Origin: Methanolapillus africanus
GTDB taxonomy: Archaea; Halobacteriota; Methanosarcinia; Methanosarcinales; Methanosarcinaceae
Direction: 5' to 3'
DNA: 64,000 nt
NCBI RefSeq assembly: GCF_032714475.1
Contig: NZ_JAWDKD010000002.1
Coordinates: 46,052-110,051 of the forward strand
Positions 6,790 to 14,541 of this stretch are shown here, piece by piece. The notes below the pieces were generated by a model. The model made no database searches, was not told the DNA's origin, and saw nothing but the letters and a program-made list of their open reading frames with translations. Made by a program: the position numbers and the translations under genes. Numbering within the stretch: position 1 is the stretch's first letter; each line of letters opens with the position of its first letter.

Positions 6790-8961
6790 TTATGCTGCAG
6801 GCATTCCTTTTAAAACGGGGCGGTTGAGCGTCGAATTCCATTCCCAGATATCAGTGAAGTCCCAGCCGAGTTGTCCGGAACCGGTTCCGCTGAAGAATGT
6901 TTCATCGGCGTCATCCCGATCAATGCCGATTCCATTCGCATCAGGACAGAACATATTGAAGAGAGTATCATCTCCGACCAGAGTCATGCTGTTGAGCGCA
7001 TAATCATTTTCAAGCACATTCATACCGAAATAGGGAGAGACCTTTGCGGATAAGGCAAAAGTTGTGCTTTCAACATTTTCATTCAAAGCAATGCAATGAT
7101 GGATAGGGTACGCGGTGGACCCACTGATACCGCCGGCATAACCATCGCTTTTGACATTGCCTGAAGCGTAGCATTTGTAAAGCGCCGGATTGGAACCTGA
7201 AGTTCCCCAGCCCACGCGGCCTGCAAAACCGCCGGCATTTCCGGCACCGGAAAGATAACTCACAGATTCAACATCCCCTGTTGCATAACAATCCTCAATC
7301 GTCTCACCACAGAATCCGATTAATCCGCCGACATCGAAGTTTCCGGTGACGTTGCCGGCCGCATAACTTTGCTTGATAATGGAACCTTCGTCAGCGGTTC
7401 CGCCGACAAGCCCGCCGACATACCATCTTCCGGAAACATCCCCGGTAGCATAGGATTTTTGAACAGTGGCATTACTTACAACACCGACCAAACCGCCGGT
7501 ATACATAGAAGGATAGGAACTGGACGTGGCCGCCAAGTTCGTCACATTAACATTTCTTGCAGAAACATTTGTCAGATTGCAGCCGGATATGCCGGCCCGC
7601 CCGGTAGCACTTCCTGCAAAACCGCCAATCCCTTGGCTGTCATAACTCGGATCAACCCGCACATCAAAATTCTCGGCGTAACAATCTGCAATATCAGAAT
7701 GAGCCATACCGGCAAAACCACCAAAATAATGAGAAGTTCCACTGACTTTTATATCCGCCGGATTCTCCCATGAAACCGAACAGTTTGAAATCAAATCTTT
7801 TTCATGCGACCCAACAAAACCGCCGACATAGCTGAATCCGGAGGCTGTGCTGTTGACAACATGAACATTATTTACATTTCCACTGTTGTTGCCAAAGGCA
7901 TTTCCGACAGAATTATGTCCGTTGACCGTGATTTCTGAAAGAGTCACATCGTTGACTCGACCGAAATTGTTGCTGATAAATCCGCCGACCCGGATAAAAC
8001 CCGTCATACTGAAATTTTCTAAAGACATGTTTTCAAACGAAGAATCTATGCCCGTCACACCAAAAAGACCGACGTCGTCTTGGCTTGCGTTGTTATAAGT
8101 GAATTTGCTGAGCGTTTTTCCGTTGCCGTTGAGATTGCCGTTAAATTTGATCGTGTTGTTTCCAACAGCGCGCCACCCATCTCCAAAATAGACCGGCGTC
8201 CAGGTTGTATTTGCACCGGCGCGTTCGAATTGAATAAATTCCGCATTCGACCTGTTATTCCAATTGTCCGGATAATCCAAGCTGCTGTTTAATTTGAAAT
8301 TCATACCGGTGCCTTCCGCATACCGCAAAGCATCGAACTGAACGATATTTTGGATAACAAACGGACTTGAGGTTGTACCGGTTCCGGATTCAAACGGATA
8401 ATTGACCGTTGCGTTGCCGCCCTTATATCCGATTTTATAAGCATACGGAATTTCATTTCCCGGCAACCGATCTCCATCAAGTTTGAACGTTACCAAATAA
8501 GCCGAGTAAGATGAGGGAACGTAAGCGCTGTAATCCGCCAGGCCGATTGCCGTCGATATCGTTCCGGCATCAGCGCCGCTCAATTGCTGATAAGAAATTG
8601 CCAAATCGGTTGCATCCGGCGCCGGCGTTCCGTCCGGAAGAGTCATGACCACACGCAAGTTATCGGTATTTTCATTATAATCATAAAGTTCCAAACCGAT
8701 GGCAAGCGGCTTTTCTTCCGGTTTTGTTCCGTTTCCGCCGGGCGTGACGTTGATCGGATCCGCGGGATTGCCGCCTTTTTCAGGAACAGCAGTGTATCCG
8801 GAAGCGATGTTTGACCCGGAAGTGACGTTGCAGCATGAACAATACTGAGCCGTGTTGCTGCCATACGACAAACATGACGTCGACAGCAAGAGAAGCAAAA
8901 GAATCAGAATAATTAAAAGAATAATATTCCGTCTTTTGAATGTGCTTTTTTGGAGAGACAA
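6790..8961 (-). CDS. GLUG-repeat surface lipoprotein, paralogue 2
   Basis: This is a shorter (about 723 aa) paralogue of the gene at 2798-5656. It has the same basic and Leu-rich export signal ending LLSTSC, the same AQYCSCC cluster, the same GGNGT linker, GLUG-type repeats (GGLVGVVSNA, GGFAGMAHS) and a near-identical 35-residue C-terminus. I place the start at the TTG at 8961, which aligns with the TTG of paralogue 1 and has the same GGGTTGA ahead of it. A TTG three codons further out (8970) is also open. Promoter and terminator are shared with paralogue 1, so the whole cassette was probably duplicated. Surface display or adhesion is inferred. Confidence 0.85.
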   Translation of the reverse strand: MSLQKSTFKRRNIILLIILILLLLLLSTSCLSYGSNTAQYCSCCNVTSGSNIASGYTAVPEKGGNPADPINVTPGGNGTKPEEKPLAIGLELYDYNENTDNLRVVMTLPDGTPAPDATDLAISYQQLSGADAGTISTAIGLADYSAYVPSSYSAYLVTFKLDGDRLPGNEIPYAYKIGYKGGNATVNYPFESGTGTTSSPFVIQNIVQFDALRYAEGTGMNFKLNSSLDYPDNWNNRSNAEFIQFERAGANTTWTPVYFGDGWRAVGNNTIKFNGNLNGNGKTLSKFTYNNASQDDVGLFGVTGIDSSFENMSLENFSMTGFIRVGGFISNNFGRVNDVTLSEITVNGHNSVGNAFGNNSGNVNNVHVVNSTASGFSYVGGFVGSHEKDLISNCSVSWENPADIKVSGTSHYFGGFAGMAHSDIADCYAENFDVRVDPSYDSQGIGGFAGSATGRAGISGCNLTNVSARNVNVTNLAATSSSYPSMYTGGLVGVVSNATVQKSYATGDVSGRWYVGGLVGGTADEGSIIKQSYAAGNVTGNFDVGGLIGFCGETIEDCYATGDVESVSYLSGAGNAGGFAGRVGWGTSGSNPALYKCYASGNVKSDGYAGGISGSTAYPIHHCIALNENVESTTFALSAKVSPYFGMNVLENDYALNSMTLVGDDTLFNMFCPDANGIGIDRDDADETFFSGTGSGQLGWDFTDIWEWNSTLNRPVLKGMPAA

Positions 8962-9058
8962 AGAATTCAACCCATGTTTTTTAAATTTTTGTTATTTGAT
9001 TAGAATACTATTCACCTAATCAACAAATCTAATATTAATTTCAATCAAATAGTTTTAT

Positions 9059-9087
9059 GGATATAAATATCTAATCCTAATAATTCC
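9059..9087 (-). promoter_or_regulatory. Promoter block shared by both GLUG genes (copy 2)
   Basis: This block matches 5756-5784. On the minus strand it contains TATTTATATCC, a clear TATA-type element, roughly 100 nt before the start. The rest of the 8962-9307 gap is AT-rich and includes a short tandem repeat AAGTTACTATAAGAAG (about 9153-9186); I see no gene there. Confidence 0.55.
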
Positions 9088-9307
9088 TAATAGGGTATTA
9101 TTAGTATAACTATTTGGAGAGAAAATGATTGGAGAAAAGTTGTTTAAAAAAAAGTTACTATAAGAAGAAAAAGTTACTATAAGAAGAGAAAGGAAAATGA
9201 AAAGGGAAATGAATGAAGCAGTCAATCAGCTGAATAATTAAACCGGCAGGCTAAGAATCATTTTTTGATTAAACTGCCCCAAGAGGAGAGGTCTGATTGA
9301 TACGCCA

Positions 9308-10033
9308 TCAATCAATGATGCCGGCCGCATCCCCCGTTTTATTACATTTTTTGCATTTTGAACTGACATTGCAATAGCTGTCGTCTCCGCCCAAATCGAC
9401 ATAATGATACACGGTTTCCCAAATGTGTGCTTCCCGCATTTTTCCACAGAAAGAACATTTTTCCGCGCACTCATCCTCAATAGGCTGCCAGTCATGGCGC
9501 GCTTCCTGCATTTCCCCGCAAAAAGAACACTTTTCCGCACATTTGCCAACGACCGGTTTCCATTCGTGATTGATGAGCCAAATTTTCTTATCGTTTTTTT
9601 TCCGGCATCTGCGACAAGCACAAAGCTCATTCCAATCATGCACCTCGCGCGTTGTTCCGCAAAGAGAACATTGCTCTTCACATTTGTCCTCAACGGGTTT
9701 CCAGTCATGAGGATCTGCCGCATCATCATTTTTCATCCCGCATTTCCGACAAACGCATTTGTCCCAATCATGCCTTTCTGCTTCGTAACCACAGACTGAA
9801 CACTTGACTTTACATCCGCCGGCAACCTGCTGTAAATGACAATATATTTCAAAAAAGATTTTCTTTCCGCCGCATATTGTACACGTGCAGTAATTCCAAT
9901 GGTGCTGACAATATTTTCCACATCGTTTGCAGCGATCCCGGCCCCAGTCATGCTGTTCATCGCGCGTTTTGCCGCAGCGGCCGCATTGACAGCCGTTCCA
10001 ATTGTGACCTGATAATTGACAAACAAACCCCAT
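9308..10033 (-). CDS. Zinc-ribbon repeat protein (HDW / CxxC modules)
   Basis: I do not recognise a named family. The 241-residue protein is built from repeated modules of a Trp-containing HDW or HNW motif followed by paired CxxC or CxC (for example HDWDKCVCRKCG, CSLCGTTREVHDW and CSFCGEMQEARHDW). With about 16 such motifs it could bind several zinc ions. No signal peptide or membrane segment is seen. It starts at ATG 10033 after a strong GGGGGT site. It lies between two exported-protein genes on the same strand. A perfect 12-bp hairpin precedes it (10052-10078). Any role in binding nucleic acid or protein is speculation. Confidence 0.75.
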   Translation of the reverse strand: MGFVCQLSGHNWNGCQCGRCGKTRDEQHDWGRDRCKRCGKYCQHHWNYCTCTICGGKKIFFEIYCHLQQVAGGCKVKCSVCGYEAERHDWDKCVCRKCGMKNDDAADPHDWKPVEDKCEEQCSLCGTTREVHDWNELCACRRCRKKNDKKIWLINHEWKPVVGKCAEKCSFCGEMQEARHDWQPIEDECAEKCSFCGKMREAHIWETVYHYVDLGGDDSYCNVSSKCKKCNKTGDAAGIID

Positions 10034-10051
10034 ATTTTACCCCCTTAAGCC

Positions 10052-10078
10052 GTTCTGTGCCGTTTCACGGCACAGAAC
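10052..10078 (-). promoter_or_regulatory. Perfect 12-bp hairpin ahead of the zinc-ribbon gene
   Basis: GTTCTGTGCCGT (10052-10063) pairs with ACGGCACAGAAC (10067-10078) around three bases. It lies 19 nt upstream of the zinc-ribbon ATG and about 45 nt after the stop of the lipoprotein gene. No T run follows on the minus strand, so it is not a simple terminator. It could be an RNA-stabilising or processing hairpin between two cistrons. Confidence 0.5.
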
Positions 10079-10122
10079 CGGCACACATATTTTAGAAACA
10101 ATTCTTGAGTTTTATGATGAAA

Positions 10123-12066
10123 TTAATATTTCAACGGATTGTATCCCGTTTGCGCAAACGACAACCAAGCCGTCGCCCCTAAGTGAACGCGTTTGTTGTA
10201 TTCCCAATCCAGATCCAGCCCGCTGACCTTAAATCCGGTGGAAACGCCGTCCCGGTCGGCTGCGGTGATGCTTCCGTCCGGCAATGTATTCGCATTCAAT
10301 TTGTTCATGACGCGGCGATAATCGTCGTCTTTCCCGAGCATCGCATAGCAAACCGCCATCTGGCTCGTTCCTTCAAACCAAGCGCCGTCTTTGTCGGCGT
10401 TAAAATCATAACCGTTTTCAACCGCCATGTTTTGTTCGACAAACGCCATGACTTTTTCCGAATCGGAAAAATCATCCCCGAGCGCCAGAATGGCCCACGT
10501 GTTGCAGTCCAGCGGCAAAACGTCTCGGTTGATTGTTTTTCCGTCAAGGCCGGTTCCCGTGTAAAAACAGCCGCGGTCCGCGTCATACATAGACAGCACG
10601 AACTTTTTGGCATCACCGGATGCCGCCGCATACATTTTTGATTTTTCGGCGTTCCCCCGTTGGGCTTCAATATCGGAAAGCCGGGCAAAAGCCGGAATCA
10701 AATCAATGTTGTGCTCGGTCGATTTGTAAGTCATGCGCGTTTGATTCCCATCAAAGCCTTCGTAACCACCCATGAAACCGCCGTTTGTTTCATCTTTTTG
10801 AAGAAGAATGAAACCCGCCATTTTTTCGGCAGCGGTCAAATATTTTTCATTATCGGTGGCGTCGTAAAGATCGCACATCGCCAGGACTGCCCACGCCATA
10901 TTTCCGGTTGACGTGGAAACGGCATAATAATCTTCGTACCAAACGCCTTTGTCAAGATCGTAAAATCCCGGCATTTTCGCAAACGGCTGACCTTTGGAAA
11001 ACCATCCCGGAAAACTTTCCGGATTGCCGGCCATGTACGCGTTTCGCAATCGGCCATCCGAATAAAACCGGTCGTGATCCAGCGCGTAAACCATCGCGTC
11101 CGCAATCTGTCCGGCGCGTTCATATTCGCCGGCGTTCGTCAAAACCATAATGACCAGCGCATTATCGTACGTGTACGCAAAATTGTTGATGATCGACGCG
11201 TCAGTTCCCGGTTTTTCGGAAGCGTAGCTTTGCAGAAACATCGGATTTAAGGAGGCAGAGGCAGAGGTGGAGGCGTCGTCAAATTCGTAACGGATTTCAT
11301 CCACGTAAAAAGTAATGTTGCTTTTGCCCGGATTCTGCCGATCGTTGCTGACCCAGCCAAATCCGCAGCCGATTCGGCTGAGATTCTTGCCGGTCAAATC
11401 AATTTCATATTTTGTCCACGCATCCGTTAAAGTCACATATCCGAGCGACACTTTTCGAGCGGAATCCGGATAAGGAACATCTGTCCGCCCGTATTCGTCA
11501 TACCCGAGACCGCCCATAAAAAATTCAACGCGTTCGCCGCCGTTTTCACCGCGCGCATAAAAAGTCAGTTTGGAAGCGCCGGTCAAATCAATTCCGGTAT
11601 CGTGTTCCCCAAAATCAAGCTGCGGTTGTCCGTTCCGATCCGTCGACCCGGTCAGAAACATAAAACCGTTCCAATCACCCGATACCACTTTCATATTCAT
11701 GCGAACAGAAGAAGTTCCGGAATACGGCTCTGCCGCTTCAAACATTGCGGCGGAACCGGAATTATTGTTCCCCATCCACGCTTTTTGGGTAAAACTGTTC
11801 TGTCCGTCGGCGAAATCTTTGTAAACATAATAAACATGATCTTGTGCAGCCAGCTGATTTTGAATATATGCTGCCGCCGAGTTGTTGCCGGATTCAAATC
11901 CGGGTGCGGAATGATTGGAATCATTGGGAAGAACAGAACCGGCCCCGTTGGAAATGTTACCGGCAGAAATATTGTCATCGGAATCAATACAGCCGGACAG
12001 CAAAAGAACGGCCGGCAATAAAAGAAGAATAAGCGGAAAGGCTTTTTTGAAAATTGTGTTCATCAT
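10123..12066 (-). CDS. Lipoprotein with carbohydrate-binding-like and six-hairpin glycosidase-like domains
   Basis: This is a 647-residue exported protein. A signal peptide ends in the lipobox LLSGC (Cys 26), followed by a Ser/Asn-rich linker. Residues about 75-260 look like a jelly-roll carbohydrate-binding domain (YGTDVPYPDS region and TFYVDEIRYEF at its end). Residues about 280-640 form a helical toroid of the six-hairpin glycosidase type, with repeated helix pairs such as NNFAYTYDNALVIMVL, STGNMAWAVLAMCDLY, LDCNTWAILALGDD and GTSQMAVCYAMLGKDD. The specific activity cannot be read from this. Start ATG 12066 is preceded by GGAGATTTC. It would act outside the cell on glycans. Such proteins are unusual in methanogens, and transfer is plausible. 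Confidence 0.75.
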   Translation of the reverse strand: MMNTIFKKAFPLILLLLPAVLLLSGCIDSDDNISAGNISNGAGSVLPNDSNHSAPGFESGNNSAAAYIQNQLAAQDHVYYVYKDFADGQNSFTQKAWMGNNNSGSAAMFEAAEPYSGTSSVRMNMKVVSGDWNGFMFLTGSTDRNGQPQLDFGEHDTGIDLTGASKLTFYARGENGGERVEFFMGGLGYDEYGRTDVPYPDSARKVSLGYVTLTDAWTKYEIDLTGKNLSRIGCGFGWVSNDRQNPGKSNITFYVDEIRYEFDDASTSASASLNPMFLQSYASEKPGTDASIINNFAYTYDNALVIMVLTNAGEYERAGQIADAMVYALDHDRFYSDGRLRNAYMAGNPESFPGWFSKGQPFAKMPGFYDLDKGVWYEDYYAVSTSTGNMAWAVLAMCDLYDATDNEKYLTAAEKMAGFILLQKDETNGGFMGGYEGFDGNQTRMTYKSTEHNIDLIPAFARLSDIEAQRGNAEKSKMYAAASGDAKKFVLSMYDADRGCFYTGTGLDGKTINRDVLPLDCNTWAILALGDDFSDSEKVMAFVEQNMAVENGYDFNADKDGAWFEGTSQMAVCYAMLGKDDDYRRVMNKLNANTLPDGSITAADRDGVSTGFKVSGLDLDWEYNKRVHLGATAWLSFAQTGYNPLKY

Positions 12067-12471
12067 GAAATCTCCTGTGATGTGTTAATTTTCGCCAAGT
12101 CAAAAAAGAGAACAGACTTCGGGTGCGTCAATGAAATCCGAAAAATTCGAAAAATCCGAAATTCATCGCAAAAGCCGTTTTTTATAAAATCAAGGATCAG
12201 TTTGCTTACAGATCAGTTGAATAACGCCTCCTCCTCTCAATTCCAAAAAGAGTTTGTCAAACGATCGGAAATAAGCTTGGAAAAAAGAGGACTTAAAAAG
12301 AAATAAGAAATAATCTTATTAAAAGAAATCTTTCATTATAAATTCTTAATAATAGAATTATATTAAAAAATAGAAAATACTCAAAAAATAGAAAATATTT
12401 GAAAAGAAAATACTTGAAGAGATAATTGAGAATATGAATTAAATTTTGAAAATAAGAAACAGGTCAAATTT
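12067..12471. other. Gene-free AT-rich spacer
   Basis: This gap holds the ribosome-binding site of the glycosidase-like lipoprotein gene at its left edge and then A-rich sequence with many runs. I see no gene, RNA or clear terminator. It is the junction between the conserved aIF2-gamma cluster and the inserted surface genes. Confidence 0.5.
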
Positions 12472-13092
12472 TCAAAACACTTTTTTCAAAAAAGCGTCCA
12501 CTTCTACGGATAAAATATCTGCAGGAACATCATCAACCGCCGTTTTGGCGTTTTTAACGTCCAATATTTGACGGAAAAACCGAGTCATTTCCGCATTTTT
12601 AGCATCGGTCACCGTCACAACCACCATGCCTTCGTCCGGCTGGCCGTAAAGAACGAGCGTTCCGGGTTTTGAAAAGGCAATCACCGGAATCGACGCCAAA
12701 TCTTCTTCGCCGTCGACGCAAATCCGAATGTTTGAATCCGATAAAAGCGCTTCTTGAACCGCCAAAACCATTTCGTCTGAAATCGTTCCGGCCGGATTTT
12801 TGACGCGGATGTCGCAGTAATTGGAATGCGACGCCGGAGAAATGTGTTCCGGAACCGGCAGACGTTTTGTCAGGCGGTCGACCAAACATAATTTGGGAAA
12901 AATACCGGCGCTGATCAGATTATAAGTCGTCACGTCGCCGACGGAAACAACAGGCACATCATGACCGGCCGCGTCAGAGAGAAGCGGACGGATTTGATCG
13001 ATGACTTCCGAGCCGTTTCCCGGATAAAGTGTGCCGTATGGGTTTTTCAAAAAAGGGCGTAACTCTTTCGGCAAATCGAAATACAAATTCAA
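12472..13092 (-). CDS. GTP-dependent dephospho-CoA kinase (DUF359)
   Basis: This 206-residue protein belongs to DUF359, the archaeal enzyme that phosphorylates dephospho-CoA with GTP in the last step of CoA synthesis. The N-terminal third (ELRPFLKNPYGTLYPG), the core (VVSVGDVTTYNLISAGIFP, then LCLVDRLTKR) and VKNPAGTISDE are typical. So is the acidic pattern ICVDGEEDLASIPVIAF. The start is a TTG at 13092, one base after the Spt4 stop, with AAGGTG ahead. Position directly after Spt4 is the normal archaeal order. Confidence 0.9.
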   Translation of the reverse strand: MNLYFDLPKELRPFLKNPYGTLYPGNGSEVIDQIRPLLSDAAGHDVPVVSVGDVTTYNLISAGIFPKLCLVDRLTKRLPVPEHISPASHSNYCDIRVKNPAGTISDEMVLAVQEALLSDSNIRICVDGEEDLASIPVIAFSKPGTLVLYGQPDEGMVVVTVTDAKNAEMTRFFRQILDVKNAKTAVDDVPADILSVEVDAFLKKVF

Positions 13093-13093
13093 C

Positions 13094-13282
13094 TCATCGC
13101 ACCTTCAATGCATATTTGTCTGCCAAGTCAACATTCATGCGCTTTGCGATTTCGGAGTTGCGCGGATCTAAAATGATCACAAGCCCCATCCATTCGTCCG
13201 CTAAGTCGCTTGAACCGCACATTTCACATGTGTCGCCGTTGACAATCAGCCGCATGCATTTTCTGCAAACTTTTTCTGCCAT
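13094..13282 (-). CDS. spt4: Transcription elongation factor Spt4 (RpoE2)
   Basis: This 62-residue zinc-ribbon protein is the partner of Spt5, which together bind RNA polymerase and aid elongation. It has the Cys pairs CRKC and CEMC, the motif SSDLADEWMGLVIILDP, and MNVDLADKYALKV at the end. Length and sequence are standard. It follows Rpo7 by 54 nt and abuts DUF359, as in most euryarchaea. Confidence 0.95.
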   Translation of the reverse strand: MAEKVCRKCMRLIVNGDTCEMCGSSDLADEWMGLVIILDPRNSEIAKRMNVDLADKYALKVR

Positions 13283-13336
13283 AATAAATCACCTGTTATT
13301 AATCATAAAATAAATTGAAAGATTTGAGAGAATCAA

Positions 13337-13927
13337 TCAGTTGTTCTCTTTCTTTCCTTTTTTGCCTTTGCCGCCCTTGTCGTTGTCGCGATCTTCTTCA
13401 ATCCATTGGATTTTGCCGAGCGCGGTCTGACGCATGGTCATACCGATCTTGCTTTCGCGCGGGTCGCGTTCGTTGATGCTGACCGCCACGATTCTGGCGC
13501 GCACGTGGTCGCCTTCGCCCAAAGCCTTTTTACCGACTTTGGCCACCAAGCGGCCGTTTTTGGCGTCATAGGACATAAATTCGTCCGTGATTTGACTGAC
13601 GTGCAAAAGACCGTCCATCGGACCGATGCCGACGAAAACACCGAAGCTGACCGTTTCCAAAACTTCGCCTTCGATGACTTCCTGGTTTTCCGGCATAAAC
13701 AGAATCGCTTTAAACGTCACGTCGTAATAAACCGCGCCGTCGCCGTAAAGAATGTGACCTTCACCGATTTCGTCCACACCGCAAACCGCGACAAGACAAC
13801 CGATTTTTTTGTCGACCTTTCCTTCCAATTTTGTTTTTAATGCTTTCTTGACGTTTTCTTCCACATCTTCGCCAAGAAGGGTCGGATCAATACGGACGGT
13901 GTCAACGAGTGTCATTAATTTATACAT
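13337..13927 (-). CDS. rpoE1: DNA-directed RNA polymerase subunit Rpo7 (RpoE1)
   Basis: This is the archaeal counterpart of eukaryotic Rpb7, forming the stalk with Rpo4. The N-terminal domain starts MYKLMTLVDTVRIDPTLLGE and is followed by an S1/OB domain (GEVLETVSFGVFVGIGPMDG). A Lys-rich tail (KGGKGKKGKKENN) ends the protein. I choose ATG 13927, because the GTG at 13939 lies within the AAAGGTGA ribosome-binding site. It follows the PIN gene by about 185 nt of AT-rich spacer. Confidence 0.93.
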   Translation of the reverse strand: MYKLMTLVDTVRIDPTLLGEDVEENVKKALKTKLEGKVDKKIGCLVAVCGVDEIGEGHILYGDGAVYYDVTFKAILFMPENQEVIEGEVLETVSFGVFVGIGPMDGLLHVSQITDEFMSYDAKNGRLVAKVGKKALGEGDHVRARIVAVSINERDPRESKIGMTMRQTALGKIQWIEEDRDNDKGGKGKKGKKENN

Positions 13928-14111
13928 AAATTTGTTCACCTTTCAAAAGCGCAAAGCCCTTAACATAAAATTCCAATAAATCAAGTTGAATGAATCGATA
14001 AAATTAATTTGAAAAATTGATGGTAAATGTGCATAAATAAATGAATTGATATAAAAGAGTTTTTGAATTTTATTTAAACTCCATGAAATTCATGATAAAT
14101 GACATTATAAT

Positions 14112-14531
14112 TTACTTTTGATCAATAAAATCCAATTTGCTGGACTGGCGCATGGAAATAACCCGGATTCCGGCCGCCATTAACCGCTTTCGTAATCCTG
14201 CGTCATTGGTCAGCACCGGAAGACGGTAGCCGGCCGCAATTTCCAAGATAATATCATCGACATGCGTTTTTCCGGAAACTGCGGGAAAATCGCACATGGC
14301 GATCGTGACGCATTGTGCGCCTGTCGCCATAGAAATCGCCACCCGCGCCGCCGCTTTGTCGGCGCCGGTTACTTTTTTGGAAATATGTTCCAGTTCCGCA
14401 ACGACGACGTCCGGGACGATAAATTTTGAAAATCCGAGCCGCCTGAGTTCCGAAAAAATGTCGATTCCGAATTGAATCGGAACCATGAAACCGTTGGTGT
14501 CCAAAAGGACGCACGGTTTTTCCACGACCAT
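14112..14531 (-). CDS. PIN-domain protein of the Fcf1/VapC-like type
   Basis: This 139-residue PIN-fold protein is predicted to be a magnesium-dependent RNase. Conserved acidic residues are seen in VLLDTNGFMVP near the start, in VVAELEHI and in THVDDIILEIA, and the C-terminal VLTNDAGLRKRL is typical. In archaea this gene follows aIF2-gamma, and the family relates to eukaryotic Fcf1/Utp24 involved in rRNA processing; function here is inferred from that. I choose ATG 14531, 11 nt after the aIF2-gamma stop. A GTG at 14564 would overlap that gene by 23 nt and adds residues not typical of a PIN start. Confidence 0.85.
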   Translation of the reverse strand: MVVEKPCVLLDTNGFMVPIQFGIDIFSELRRLGFSKFIVPDVVVAELEHISKKVTGADKAAARVAISMATGAQCVTIAMCDFPAVSGKTHVDDIILEIAAGYRLPVLTNDAGLRKRLMAAGIRVISMRQSSKLDFIDQK

Positions 14532-14541
14532 TTTTTCAAAA

